Positions 22,316-34,395 of a DNA stretch of 64,000 nucleotides are shown here, piece after piece (position 1 is the stretch's first letter; every line of letters starts with the position of its first letter). Position numbers and translations under genes: made by a program. Source of the DNA: Pleurotus djamor (Eukaryota > Basidiomycota > Agaricomycetes > Agaricales > Pleurotaceae); the NCBI GenBank assembly GCA_029747585.1, contig JAPEVF010000019.1, positions 1 to 64,000 of the forward strand, read 5' to 3'. The notes below the pieces were generated by a model. That model was not told the DNA's origin, made no database searches, and saw nothing but the letters and a program-made list of their open reading frames with translations.

Positions 22316-25099
22316 CGTGCTTGTTGACGAAGTATATGTATATGTATCCCCGCCGAAGGTTCGTGCCGTACACTGAACTTTGTACGCTGGACTGAACTTT
22401 ATGTTGCTATCGAAGCTCGAATGGCGATTCTTGATGGGAATGGGGGTGTGTATCGCGGGAAGCCCGGTGGACGCCTAACTGTCGTATGCCGTATGCCGTA
22501 TGTATGTCGTCGAAACTGAATGGTTACGGGGGAATGGAAACGCGTGTGCCGTAAAAAAAAGAACGAACGAAAGTGGTCGATCCAGCCAACCTGAGCGAGC
22601 GAGTGTAATAGTGTAGAACGAGTGCGTGTATGTGTGTGGGGTGTATAGGGAGATGTCAGAGTTGGACGTTAGAGTGTAAGCATCCCTTGCAGCAGATGGC
22701 CAACGAACAAAGGCTCCGTAGACCACCTCCACAGTCTAAGAAAAACGAGGAAGGAGAGGGTTCTTCCTCTTCGGTTCCTGCTTTCAATCATCATTAATCA
22801 TTTCCCATCAATACCATCAAAAACACCACCACCACCGCAGATCCACTCACCGCAATCCTTTCCTTTCCTCTGCTCTTCGTTACTTTCCTCGTCGTTCAGC
22901 GTCCGAGTCCAAAGGAACGACGGAGAGTTGGAGTTGGAGAGAAGAAAAAAGGACGAGGAAAAAAGAGAGGAATTCGTTATTCGGTTCCTAGGTCCTGTCA
23001 TCGCTGTCCTGTCAACACCACCTTCTCCGCTTCAGCCACATCAGATTTCCAAGGGCGTCCACTTACCAAATATAGTAAAAATGCACAATGATAGGCCAGG
23101 GTGACAGGGTCCCAAGGTCCAAGGGTCCACGCGTCGTTTTTTCATCCTGTTGTCTTTCGTCGTCGTTTTTTTCAGGTTCCGGCTCGAGGCCTCGACGACC
23201 ATGACAACAAAATGAACAGAACAAAGGNTTTTCCCCCCCCCCGANCCGGGAGAGGAGGAGAGAAGAACAATGAACAAGTAATTATCACAAGTCTTCCGTC
23301 CTCCCGTCCTCCGAGTTCCGTGCATGCATCATGATGCATGATGTATCAGTGCCATCGCGGGTCCGAGCAGGAGTTGTCTTTGTTCCTCTATCAGTGAGCA
23401 TGCCGCTGGACCAGACGTACTCTACTCTATTGATAGGGCTACTACTTGCACGTACACAGGCCACCAGGTGTCAACTACTCTATACTCTATACTCTGCTCT
23501 AGAGTCTCTGTCCACGCCGCTCAACCTCTCGATCCTCTGTATTCTCATTGAGCTAGAAATCGAACGCACGATGGCCATGATGCAGATGCAATGATGCATG
23601 ATCGAGGTCACCCAACCACCGCCAACGTCTACGTTTACGATGGCTCTGACCTCCAGCTGCCAGACCAAGTCCTTCTCTCTATGTCTCTGTCTTCGTAACG
23701 GATGTATCTCCTGGTTCTATGCTGCTCATGTCATTTGGAGATGCAAGCTTCATGGTACTTTCCACCAACGGCCATAGCCTAGCTAACCCTGTTACTTACT
23801 CGCATATCGACATGGGAGATATCAGTACACGAACCAGTGTCCGACGAAACCTCGACGAAACGAAGCTAACAAGGAGGGCACGTCTTCGGTAAAGCATCGA
23901 CTGATCAACAGGCCGTAACGCATCCTCGAATGTCTTTGTTCCTCCACCATCAATATAGTACATGGCGTTTTGGTGTTGTCTGTCCTCCATACTCTAGTCT
24001 CTTCATCTTTTCGTCCTTCCGGTCCTCAACTGTTCCATGATCTCTGGCTAGAGAGCTCAAACACACACCATGCCATGCGATACTCTTTATCGCATCCATA
24101 GCCCTCCTATCCAGTGTACCCTCGCCTTCTCCTAGAGGATTCTTTTCAGTCCGATTCTTCTGCATTCTAAATTTCTCGTGTTCGAATACACGCCGGAATC
24201 ATCAACGACTAGGTTCTGTCATCCGACTTCTTCTCATCTTCTCTTCGTAACTCTCCTTAGAGTACATGGAACCATCTACAAGAACATGGCATTCGGCTCT
24301 TACCGAAGTGAAGAAGGAAACGTCTCCAGTCTCGCAGCGTACTCGATCTTCTCTTCTCTTCTCTCCAATTTCGTCCCTTGACCCCTTCGTGGTCTCAAGT
24401 CCGAACTAGAATCCGTGCCAATCACCGACATCATCGATAGTTCTGTCATTCGGCCCCTTCCCCTCTCTTCCCCTCTCTCGCTCGCTCTTCGCTTCTTCTA
24501 CGTATACTCTAGGCATCATCAACACTCTACACGCCCCTCATGCTCTAACTTACAACAGTTATCATTTATCAGGTTATGCCAATCACCAATCACCGCCAGT
24601 CGGTGGATCTATCATCCTCATATTCCCATATACGTGGTCCCGGTGTTCGAAGCCTCCGGGATACTTACATCGGGTCATTTTAAGCTTCAGTCCTCCTCTA
24701 CATACGCTGGGGTCCTGGGTCCTGGGTCTCCGTTCTCGGTGGGGTGATGGAAACTCCATCGAACCTCGAATCTTAGGGAAACAGCTGGAGCTTTCCGTGT
24801 CTATGTTTCTTTGACCTTTGTTCCTCGAGCACGCGTCGTAGTCTATGCATCGGTTCGAGAGACCAAACCCAGCCTACTCTGCGGACCGGGATCGCGCGTT
24901 GGGCTAGTAGGGCACGACAGGTACCCATGCGCAGCGTTCAGCTCCCACCTATCCCCACAACCCACCCTCTTCAGGTTTATCATTCTCAGCAAAGTACGTA
25001 TACTCTCCCACTAGAACCCGTGTCCGTGTCAATAACGCAATGACACCTCATATCCACATAGTAGGCGGTTGCGTCATTCGAAGCGTTTGGAATACATTG
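22316..25099. other. Long intergenic stretch, no supported gene
   Basis: 2.8 kb. The left end is the promoter of the minus-strand membrane-protein gene (alternating TATATGTATATG at 22,331-22,346). Farther right are CT-rich stretches, N bases at 23,228 and 23,244, and short repeats of CTATACTCTA type (23,475-23,510). No coding sequence with domain content or a splice structure could be found on either strand. Confidence 0.45.
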
Positions 25100-25560
25100 A
25101 GAAGTAAGAAGTGGGAAGTGGGATGTACAATGTACTGAATCATGCCAATAATAGCATGTATCAACACACGAGCCCGGGCTTCGACGAAACCTTATCCAAG
25201 CGAAACGAACAGGAACAGGACGCCGAAAGAAACATCCTTGTTTGTTGATAAATAGTCGACAGGTCCTATCAGTGAACACGATGACTGTGGGTATGGGGTT
25301 CCCGATTTGATTCAGATCCATCCCAGCGGTATGCCGATACAAGAAACGCTCCCCTTCCGCGCTGATCCCATCATCTACTCCAATTTTCTCGTTGGCGAAT
25401 AAAAGCATTGGTACCCGAGCACCGTGACCCGCTCGCGTAGCGTATTGTAAGGGATCCAACCCGTGGTCTTCCCATGTCTACGTCTACCCCATGATACAGC
25501 TCTGTCATCCCGACACATCTTTCCCTCCCTTCATCAACTCTTCGCACGTAGGACATCAAG
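25100..25560 (-). pseudogene. Ankyrin-repeat-like relic
   Basis: The minus strand contains EDHGLDPLQYATRAGHGARV and PMLLFANEKIGVDDG, matching the G-x-xPLxxAxxxGH..xxxLL pattern of a single ankyrin repeat. An open segment follows without further repeats, ending at a stop near 24,986. No start codon, second repeat or splice partner was found. A weakly similar block occurs at about 23,800-23,910 on the same strand (shared GTTTCGTCG and TCGTGT.CTGATA segments). I read it as a fragment of a former ankyrin-type gene. Confidence 0.35.
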
Positions 25561-25704
25561 TTAATCTCAACACTCGGACAGCTTCTCTCCTCGTACTCAT
25601 ATCAATTGGACGAGAAAAGCCAGGAAGGCTGACCAACGAGATTGCTGGACTATTATCCTCTAGTGATAGCTCACTTCTGTGGTACTCGGCGACTCACCAC
25701 CACC

Positions 25705-26320
25705 GTTAACAGCCTGTCGCGGATACACCAGACGTCGCGGAAGCGTCATGACACACCCGCCCCCTGATAGGGGCCAGGAGCGAAAACCCATATAAACCCT
25801 CCCATCCCCCACACCTCTCTTCCTTCCTTACCGCCATGTCCTTCCACCCTCTCGAGTATTGCAGGGAGTCCGTTCTAGCATGACCAAAGTGTTTTCATCG
25901 AGACATCGTCCATGCACTTCGGTGGGACGATCATCCGATGGGATTCGGCTGGGTTGCACGGGGTCTCTGCGGTGTCCTCTTTTAGTGAGCTGACGATGTT
26001 CAGGTGGTCAATGGGGAGGCTGGCAGAANGGGTGTGAGCAATGGGGAGCCTTGGTGAGAGGCGCTTGCACCTGGAGTCAACATCTTGTCGGTGCCATGAG
26101 CACCGGGGAGAGCGCTCTCTTGACGGCTGTCCTGCATCGTCTTCTCGCGGGAGCTCCGTCGAGAGGATTGGAGGGACATTTCAAGCGACGGTCAATTATC
26201 CATTATGAATCTTTCTGATTTTTTGGGATGGAGGGGGAGGATTTCCGCCCAGGCAGAGAGAGGGTGTGCAAGATGGATTTCAATTTCTGGTATGTTCTGT
26301 CCTTCGTTAAGAAAACTTGG
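25705..26320 (+). repeat. Dispersed element, copy B
   Basis: Plus-strand copy of the element at 16,440-16,860 and 17,400-18,065. It starts with CCTGTCGCGGATACACCAG, has a TATAAA at about 25,791, then CACCTCTCTTCCTTCC and ATG at 25,836, with a frame that closes after about 15 codons. It continues with sequence nearly identical to copy C and ends with the block containing GGAGGATTTCCGCCCAGG, shared with copy A. One N at 26,029. Orientation is inverted relative to the other two. Confidence 0.6.
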
Positions 26321-27455
26321 TGTCGAACTCATGTACAGGCGCACTCGAAACGCAACAGAAAATAACGTAGAATTATCTGAAACTCTGTCAATTCACTGTA
26401 AAGATAAGTGCATCGAATCGTCGCAAAGTTTTTTGCCCCCTCTCCCCCTTTAATCCAGCGCCATCGTAGCGCCCGTCTCATTTTTTTTTTCTGTCTCACC
26501 CTACTTGCGGTATTCGTCGTTCGACGTATGTCTACAGTCTGCCGCCTGGAAAATAGCCCTCCGTAGGACTCGGTCTTCGTTGAGGACACATCTAAGAGAT
26601 GTTCGTGATCACTGTGTCACTCGCGCAACTTGGTTTCCCCATAACACCTGGACCCTCCACGAATATGGTTTTCCGTTCTCTCGCTGGTTCAACACTATCT
26701 AGGTACAATCCCGTAGCCGGTTCTCAGCATGCTTCCTCTCTTTTTGAGCTGGCATACCGCTACCCAATACCAACAAAATACTCTACCCTACATTCGACAT
26801 TAACTCTCCGCGAGAGGAGGACTCGCGCTGCCAGGCTATGAAGTTTTCTGCTCCAACCCCTCTTCTTGATTCTGTACATTCCAAGAAAGTCACCACTTTA
26901 CTAACAAACGGCACAAATTATGCACAGTTGTCGGAATTGTCGCCGAAACCTTGAATCCGATTGATTCACAGCGATTGCATCGCCGCTTCCATCACCAGGC
27001 CAACCCTTGCGTAGGACTTTCGTCTCAATCAGAGCATGTGTCATTTCACTCAATCAGCTAAATAATCTCCTCGGTTCTCGTTCTGCTTCTACTCCTATGC
27101 CTAGTCTTCTTTCGGCCGCAAAGCTCTCTTCCCTCTTAAATGTCCTTTGTACGAAGCTTGTAAGCCGGCTACCCAGTCCTCGTTCAGTATATTCCTCCTT
27201 AATCGAACGTGCCGCTTCCATTCGACCTCTGGGTGTTCACACTTCTCATTGTGAAGAACGCTCATTTTCCTGTGAATGATTGATTACCTGATGTTCGCCT
27301 CTACCCGCCTGGGCCACTGTTCTCTTCGATGAGACCCCTGGAAGTGAGGTTCTAGCCATCACCGTACCTTATAATGGGAGTTGGTAGTGTGAGCTCATTT
27401 CGAGTCTTCGGATCGTTCTTGTTCGTCTTCGCCATACTCAAAGACTACGGGCACA
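26321..27455. other. Intergenic, upstream of P450 gene 1
   Basis: 1.1 kb with no supported coding sequence. The last few hundred bases should contain the promoter of the P450 gene that starts at 27,456. Confidence 0.4.
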
Positions 27456-29614
27456 ATGCCAACCACCGCCCTTTTGCTCTTCCTCGCCTTCTTGGTGCTC
27501 GTAGTCTCCTACACACGGCCTCGTTCGAAGTTGAGTTTACCCCCTGGACCGAGAAAACTCCCAATTGTTGGGAATCTCCTTGAAATGTCAAAGGAACGAC
27601 AATGGGTTCAATTAGCGGAGATGTCCCGGACCTTCAGTGCGCACTCAGAGTCATACCTTACAAGTCCTTTTATCGTGATGTACCCTTCATAACGGTTCAG
27701 ATACGGATATCTTATTCCTCAAGGCTCTTCGGACACCAATCATAGTCTTGAGCTCTGTAGAGAGCGTTTCCGAGCTATTGATACGCAGGTCAGCGTTGAC
27801 GTCAAGCAGGTGAGTCCTCGACCATGTCTATCGTTGATCCTATCTCAATTTGAGGTTTTCCATTCTAGGCCAGTTTCGCGAATGCTTGTAGAGTTGTATG
27901 TACTTCACATCCTGAAATTTCGTGTTTTGATCCTTGAAGAATGGGTTGGGGGTTCAATGCTGCTTTTCTCCCATACGGAGAGAAATGGCGCGCCAGACGC
28001 CGTGCCTTTTGGCAGGAATTCCACCCGGAACGCCTGCACACATACTATTCGACGCAGGAAAGACACGCGAGGAGATTTCTCAGGCGCCTCCTCGTTGACC
28101 CAGATAACCTCTTTCATCACATCCAGTAGTACGTCCGATTTGGAGTATTCACATAGTTCATCCTCATAACACCTTGGCCCCAGCACGCCTGCTTCAATGA
28201 TCATACAGGCTGCTTATGGGATCGACGTCGCATTCGAAAACGATGCTATCATATCACAGGGCAGTAAAACCCTTGTACATCTGCGAATTGCAGGCACCAT
28301 CGGAACCTTCTCGGTCGACTACATCCCTATGCTCAAATACGTTCCTAAATGGTTCCCTCTTGCTAAATTTCAGATGCTCGCTGAAGAATCACGAAGCGAT
28401 GTTGGTCGCATGTGTGACGGTCCCTTCAAAAAAGCAAAAGAAACCATGGTGAGGACTGTCCCTTACAATTGACCTACTTGATATTTCTCAAGTTCGATGC
28501 TACAGGGCAGGGGGAGTGTCGCACCGAGCGTAGTATCTCGGAGTCTGACTGGTGCTCGCCAACGTGGCCTGGTGGAAGATGAAACTGAAAGCATCATCAA
28601 GGATGTTGCAGCTGTCAGTTACGTAGGTGAGTACCTTCGTCGCCATATATTTGTGCAGTGGTTACACTACATAATGATCTGAATATACCTCACAGGTAGT
28701 GCCGAGACCACACCGTCGTCTCTGATCAATTTCTTTGCCGCCATGGTCCTTTATCCAAGTGTCCAAAAGAAAGCCCAAGACGAAATCGACAATATCGTAG
28801 GATTGCTACGCCTCCCGACCTGTGAAGACCTCGGTTCACTTGTATACACCAAAGCTGTCATGTGGGAGGTTCTGAGGTGCGCTGAAAGAACGTCATCCGT
28901 CTGAAACTACAACAATCCCTGATACGAGGACTTAGATGGAAGCCTATTACACCGATGGGTAAGGAGCGTTCCAATACATAAGCACTCACTATTTTTACTA
29001 ACTAGGAGTACGATCAGGTATTGCTCACTTGTTAACTGCTGACGATACATACAAAGGGTACCATCTACCGAAGGGTTCACATATCTTCTGCAACGTTTGG
29101 TGAGCTTCGTTGCATCCTGTCATCGTCGAATCTCGTTTGCGTATCATCTCATTGACGTTCCTCCAGGCAAATTATGCAAGATAGCAAAGTATTTCCCGAC
29201 CCGTTTACGTTTAGACCAGAGCGTTTCATCAAGGACGGCCAAATTGACGTAGACCTAACCAACATTGTCCAAATGAACTTTGGTTTCGGTCGACGGTGCG
29301 TGAACTCGGGCATGTGGTTTACTACCCTCTTCTCAACATCGCCCCTAGGATATGTCCTGGACGATTCATGGCCATGGACACATTTCAAATATGGATGTCC
29401 TCGACGCTCGCCGTGTTCAATATTATCCCCGCGCTTGACTCCGAAGGCAGATCAATATTGCCTGAAACTGAGTTACTGCCCGGTTTTGTCACGTAGGTCC
29501 ATCATCCATCATTTGGCCATTCCTCTACTGTTGACAAAAACCTTCCGTCTCGTCATGTGCCCCACTTCAAGTGTACCATACTTCCAAGGTCTCAAGCCTC
29601 GGCCTCCCTTGTGA
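27456..29614 (+). CDS. Cytochrome P450, array member 1 (last acceptor lost)
   Basis: Membrane-bound haem monooxygenase. Twelve exons: 27456-27636, 27701-27809, 27869-27895, 27940-28128, 28184-28448, 28506-28626, 28696-28876, 28936-28958, 29018-29099, 29167-29295, 29349-29492, 29572-29614. N-terminal anchor LLLFLAFLVLVVSY; hinge LSLPPGPRKLPIVGN; C-helix WRARRR; I-helix GSAETTPSS; ExxR in MWEVLR; PERF region FRPERFIKDG; haem loop FGFGRRICPGRF. Exon lengths 2-11 equal those of the two paralogues to the right. In the last intron the expected acceptor, just before TCATGTGCC at 29,552, reads CG instead of AG. The next usable AG (29,571) enters another frame and ends the protein VPYFQGLKPRPPL, instead of a tail like the paralogues' FECTILPRS. 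The haem site is upstream, so activity may survive. It resembles basidiomycete P450s annotated as OrdA/CYP64-like; substrate unknown. Confidence 0.87.
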
Positions 29615-29940
29615 GCGATCCAGAGACCACATAGATTTGAGACGCTTCCGCGTGACGGGTGATTTTTGTCTGCATTCAGTTTACACCAAACTTTTGCAAG
29701 ACGATGTTCATCTCTTTCCACCTTTGAATGATTCATCGACAGTCGCAATTGAAGTCCCTTTTAACGGGAATTGAGTTCTAAGCATCGAAGTCATCGTCCC
29801 TCGTCAATTGTTACTTCGACTGGGGTTGGTGACAGACCTATGTGACTAGCACCTAGCCGAGAAAAAGGAGACTTCACAAGGTTGTTGAAAGCACCTGAGA
29901 CTAGACAGGAAAAAGTGATGAAACTATGCTCGAATCCGGA

Positions 29941-30014
29941 TGGACACTTTGGGAATTGAACCCAACCCCTCCCGCATGCTAAGCGGGCGTGATAACCAAC
30001 TACACCAAGTGCCC
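29941..30014 (-). tRNA. tRNA-Ala (AGC)
   Basis: The minus strand folds as a full cloverleaf. Acceptor GGGCACT pairs with AGTGTCC, the D-arm is GTGTAGTTGGTTATCAC, the anticodon stem CCCGC/GCGGG encloses loop TTAGCAT (anticodon AGC), and the T-arm is TTGGG-TT-CAATT-CCCAA with discriminator A. 74 nt, no intron. A T-run (complement of 29,911-29,915) about 25 nt downstream fits a Pol III terminator. An identical gene lies at 35,016-35,089 on the plus strand. Confidence 0.93.
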
Positions 30015-30355
30015 GACAACCAGCTAGCCATAAGTTCAGTCGTATAGCAATTTTGGGACCCATCCATGGAGGACTTCGTCAATGACAAGACATCTTTTAG
30101 TGCTTATAAGTGCAAAAGACACGAAGTCGTTACTGTAAAGTTTAATAACAAACAAATGGTAAAATTCCATCAACAACAAAAACAAGGTCGTACACGAGTA
30201 AAGGACGATCTAAATAGATAAGAGCAACGGAGGATGGGTCGTGAGTATGTAGGGATGCATAAACGCGAAGGTGTGTAAAGGGATATCAGGGGCACTGTGA
30301 GGTGACGAGGTATGAAGCGACGAGGCGAGTGGGGTGTGTGAGCTGAGGAAACATT

Positions 30356-32222
30356 CTACTTCTCGTGTTCACTTCCACTACTCTCTTCATGATGCTTCTG
30401 AGGGATCTTGTGATCCGGTTCACGGGCACCACCAACGGCACCAACCTCCATCTTCGGAGAGTGTCCAATCTCGAGCTCGAGGTTAACGTAATCGTAGGCA
30501 TACTCGCCGAGCTCCTTGTCATCAACACCAAGGATCTCAGTAGCCTCATCGCAGCGGACACGTAAGAAGGGGATGAAGTGAAGGATCCAGAGGATGATAG
30601 TGGTCATGCCGAAAGCGTAGGCAACACCTGCAACGGAGTCGGCGAGCTGGTGGGCGAGTTGAATGTAGTGGTGATCAAACCAGCCACCAGGGATCTCAAC
30701 ACCATCAAAGCCGGCAACGGAGGCCTGGGCGAAAAGGGCGGTGAGGAGGTTGCCGAGGATACCACCGACACCGTGAGCAGCGAAGATCTAAGAGTGAGGA
30801 TAAGTAAACCGGTGACAAGACATACAAGAAATGACAATGGGGCTTACATCAAGAGCGTCGTCGTAGCCAACNGAGGTACTTGAGCTGGGTGGCGAAGTTA
30901 CAGACTGTACCAGCGAGGAAACCGAAGGCGACGGCGGCGGGAGCACCAACGAAACCGGCGGCGGGGGTGATGGCAACGAGGCCGGCGATGGCTCCAGAAC
31001 AGAAACCAACAAGAGGCCATCGCTTCTCAAGGCGGTAATCCTATCAAAGAGACAAAGATCAGGAAAGAAAGAGAGGGCGAAAGGATTAGTACATACCCAG
31101 AGCATCCAGGTGATACCACCAACAGCGGCGGACAAGTTGGTAACAATGCAGGCCTGGATGGCCTTCAAGCTGGCGGCCAAAGCAGAGCCACCGTTGAATC
31201 CGAACCAACCGATCCAGAGGAACACGGTGCCAAGGAAAACGTAGGTGGTGTTATGGGGCTTGTAGGCCAGACGTTCGGTTCCGTATCCACGTCGCTTTCC
31301 AAGATAGACTGATATGGCGAGAGCGGCAGTACCAGAAGAGATATGGACAGGGGTTCCACCAGCGAAATCGAGACCACCAAGGACGAATGACCACCCATTG
31401 GCGTTCCAGGTCCAACAGGCCAAAGGATCGTAGACGATGGTAGTCCAGATGAAGACGAATACGAGGAGAGGCCCGACACGTGCACGTTCAGCAATAGCAC
31501 CAACAGCAATCATGGGGCTGCATTTCCAAGTTAGAATGTCGCTGGGAGGAAGTGTCACAGTTAAACTTACGTGATGCAGGCGAACATGCACTGGTAGATG
31601 CAGAAGACAAGGGCCGGGAGCTTGTCCGAACCCATGGAGGGCTGGTCAAGGACATTCTGCAGGGCAAAGTACTCTGAACCGAGAAGTAACCTGAATCAGG
31701 AAAAAGCGTTCCTGGGCCAAGTCAAAGTGAATACGCACTGAGATTGCCGATATACGCGCTTCCCGTCTCACTAAACGTCAAAGAGTAACCCCAGAAGAAC
31801 CACTACGACGCACAGACCATTAGAAAAAACGGAGCTAGCCACGTAAAAGGACACATACTTGGAACGACACGACGCCTATGCACATGAATGACAGCCACAT
31901 CATCGACAAGGCATTCTTGCGCCTCAGCAAGCCCGAGTAGAAGAAACCGAGACCTGGAATCATCAACCAGACCAAGGCCATACATGTCAAGACCCATGCG
32001 ATGTCGCCCGAGTTGTAGGTGGTGGTCTCGAAGGTCTCGGGGTCGGTGTAAACATAGTTACGCGCTGAAAAAGGACAATGTCAGAAAAAGACGGAGACGA
32101 AGAGAGTGTGTGGGAGGCGAGAAGCATCGAGGATGTGGGGAATGATGGGCTGATGACGATGGGTGATGGTGATGAAGACTGCGTGCGTAATACTCACAGG
32201 CATCCTCGGTAACGTTAGGCAT
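30356..32222 (-). CDS. Ammonium transporter, Mep/Amt family
   Basis: Plasma-membrane ammonium permease. Seven exons on the minus strand: 32222-32198, 32064-31859, 31802-31739, 31673-31571, 31517-31097, 31040-30848, 30787-30356, giving about 480 residues, normal for the family. Recognisable blocks: SGDIAWVLTCMALVWLMIPG and FFYSGLLRRKNALSM (first helices); YDPLACWTWNANGW; the signature DFAGGTPVHISSGTAALA with the first pore His; WFGFNGGSALAAS; and FAAHGVGGILGN with the second pore His. The cytosolic tail is acidic and ends SSGSEHEK. A single N at 30,872, inside the codons for LKYL-VGYDDALD, adds one base to the frame. Without it the frame is intact, so I treat it as a sequence error. Two GATA-factor sites lie upstream. 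In fungi such permeases feed nitrogen uptake and some act as nitrogen sensors. Confidence 0.95.
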
Positions 32223-32403
32223 GGTGGGCTACCGAAAGTCGACGACGAGGAGAACGACTTTGAGGACGTGTCCAACGACGAGCAGCGCTGAAGGAGATTG
32301 GTGTTGGGGGGAGGAAGGTCATGGCAACAAACGAAGCCATTTTAATAAATTCGCGAGAAGCAGAGGTAAAGCGATCAGGGACCGCCCATGGAATTCCCAC
32401 GCG

Positions 32404-32441
32404 CTTATCGTCCAATGAACGGGCGCCGTCACTACTTATCT
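32404..32441 (-). promoter_or_regulatory. Paired GATA sites upstream of the ammonium transporter
   Basis: Two HGATAR motifs read towards the transporter: CGATAAG (complement of 32,404-32,410) and AGATAAG (complement of 32,435-32,441), about 180-220 nt before its ATG. A CCAAT pentamer lies between them at 32,412-32,416. AreA/Nit2-type GATA activators use such paired sites to switch on nitrogen-uptake genes when preferred nitrogen is scarce. Binding here is inferred. Confidence 0.55.
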
Positions 32442-33899
32442 CCTCCTAGGTACACGGACGACATACCAAGCAAATGTGCATTTCCAAGATCTGGCCTCTG
32501 CACTCCAAAATTCCACTCCTTCGCACCGCCGAATTCCAAAAATTCCAGCAGTTTTTGCGCTCGAGAAGTTGCGAATCGCGACCCCTAGAATACCCCTGTC
32601 TTCGCAGTGTCTTCAACGAACTTTGCGGACAATGGGAAACATATTCGCACCGCCCTAGACCTGTCGAACGAAACCTGGAGGCTGTCGCACAGAAACACCT
32701 CAAGTCGCCCTAGATAGTCCTTGATAACCCTGACCCAAAATCCCAAGCCCCCAAACTCGATCTCGTTCCAAACTTACATCCTGACAATCAACACGACCAC
32801 CCCTTTTTGCAAAATGCCTAGCCCTGCTCCGATATCCCGAACAACAGCTTCTGGGCTTCAGGTCTTTGCTTGTGCCCATAGCGGATACTGGGGGCCGACG
32901 GTTTCGACTCCATACGAGTAGGAAAGGGAAACCCCCTGGAAATCGGGATGTACGATCGACCGAAAAAACTGAACGGGTATACTTCGTCCCCCTCCGTCAC
33001 ATTTCATGTTATTCACGTTTTTTCTCACAAATCATTTCCAACACGTATGTCATCGATCTCGGTGGTCGTCTGCACACGAAGTTCGAGGCTTTTGGGGGCG
33101 GAATGGACACACCGGGTGTTTGCGCGGTATCGTATGCTTAGTAGGTTGAACCCTGGATAGATGGAAATGCCCGAGTTACAAGTTACCACCTCCCCTCAAC
33201 AACAACTCGACCGAAGCAGTCCTTTGTTCTATTTGATGCAAATGATTGACCTGAATGTCTTTTGATGGACGTCTCGTGCGAGTAGTAGAGTGCGTAGATT
33301 GGTTTCACGAGCAAGTACCATCATAGACTATACCCACACCGTCCCTGAATCAACCCATCTCCACCGACGACGCGACAAAGCCACTCTCNAAAAACGTCCG
33401 TAAATTGAAGCCTCCCAGTCCTCGACCCTATGCGTCAGTTTAAAACCCCATGCCGCATCCAGCATAGACTTCTTGGTCGCTCGGTTGGCGGAGTCCATGA
33501 GACATGATCTCGTGTCTCGTGTACATGGTCTTCCCCGCATTTTATGTAAGTTGATAGTACCTTTTCGCAGCACACGACCCGTCACGTCCGAGCTTTCAAT
33601 TCAGTTCAGTACGTGCATTCGAGAAAGGTCTAGGAGGTAGTCTACACCACCGCCAAGTCGGCTGCAGCCCGTCCTTATCTCAATGACGTAGCTGCGCATC
33701 GAACTCGAGGCTACTTACCTCTTACCTGTTGCAATCGAAAACGTCGCGTTGACTCGGACACAGTCACATCGACGGAACAAGAACGAGTCAAATACGCTGA
33801 TGGTGATACGGATCACTCACCTTGACTGTTGATGTGGTATGCATACCGCCCAGCTGCGGGGTGCTAGACGCAATGGGATTGACCGTTTGATTGCCCAAT
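32442..33899. other. Intergenic, no supported gene
   Basis: Short unspliced frames only. On the minus strand at 33,585-33,420 there is a coding-like piece (MDSANRATKKSMLDAAWGF, then KLTHRVEDWEASIYGRF) that breaks at an N at 33,390 and has no partner exons. Nothing recognisable. Confidence 0.35.
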
Positions 33900-34395
33900 G
33901 GAGCGTTAATGCCTGGCTTGGGGACAATGACTGGGAGCGTCAGGGGAACTACTAGGAGTTAAAGGAGTAAGATCGGGCCACAAGATCGCCCTTGAATCTG
34001 GTGTACCCACCGTTGAGGTAGACGTCTGATGCATTCTGTCTACTGCAGCGCCTTCCTCGTCTGGTAGACTCGAAATGTTGAAGCTTGGATAACGGCCGTT
34101 GATCGGGTATCTGGAACACGAATGATGGGATGACAATGAATTGTTCCGTGTGTTCAATACAAACAACATCACCGAGGCTTTCCCAGTCAATTCGGCGAGG
34201 TCCATCACTCAATGGAGAATTGTCTCGAGGATGTATAGGTCCTTGGAGGGCATGATGTACGTCCTGAACGGATGAGCACCTTGGAATCAGTGCAAACGTC
34301 GAGCGGCGTAGGATGGTGAGAGCTGAGTAAGGCGGCGAAACTAGCGGGGATGCGGTGCGCCGTCGACCATTAAGATGGAACGAGGAAAACACGGT
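33900..34395 (-). other. Possible unrecognised gene fragment
   Basis: The minus strand has two overlapping open segments of 100-146 codons (for example DGPRRIDWESLGDVVCIEH and SFNISSLPDEEGAAVDRMHQ, SRAILWPDLTPLTPSSS). A short frame farther on (VPKPGINAPLGNQTVNP) ends at a GTGAGT donor near 33,830. They could be exons of one disordered protein, but I could not join them without a frame conflict and see no domain. Low confidence as a gene. The remainder up to 35,015 holds nothing supported. Confidence 0.25.

Noticed and set aside
24986..25459. 157-codon minus-strand frame as a full gene
   Set aside because: Only the first 40 codons look like an ankyrin repeat; the rest is not repeat-like and no other exons fit, so it is kept only as a relic.
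30872..30872. True frameshift inactivating the ammonium transporter
   Set aside because: The extra base is an N and the rest of the gene is fully intact, so a sequencing artefact is the simplest reading.
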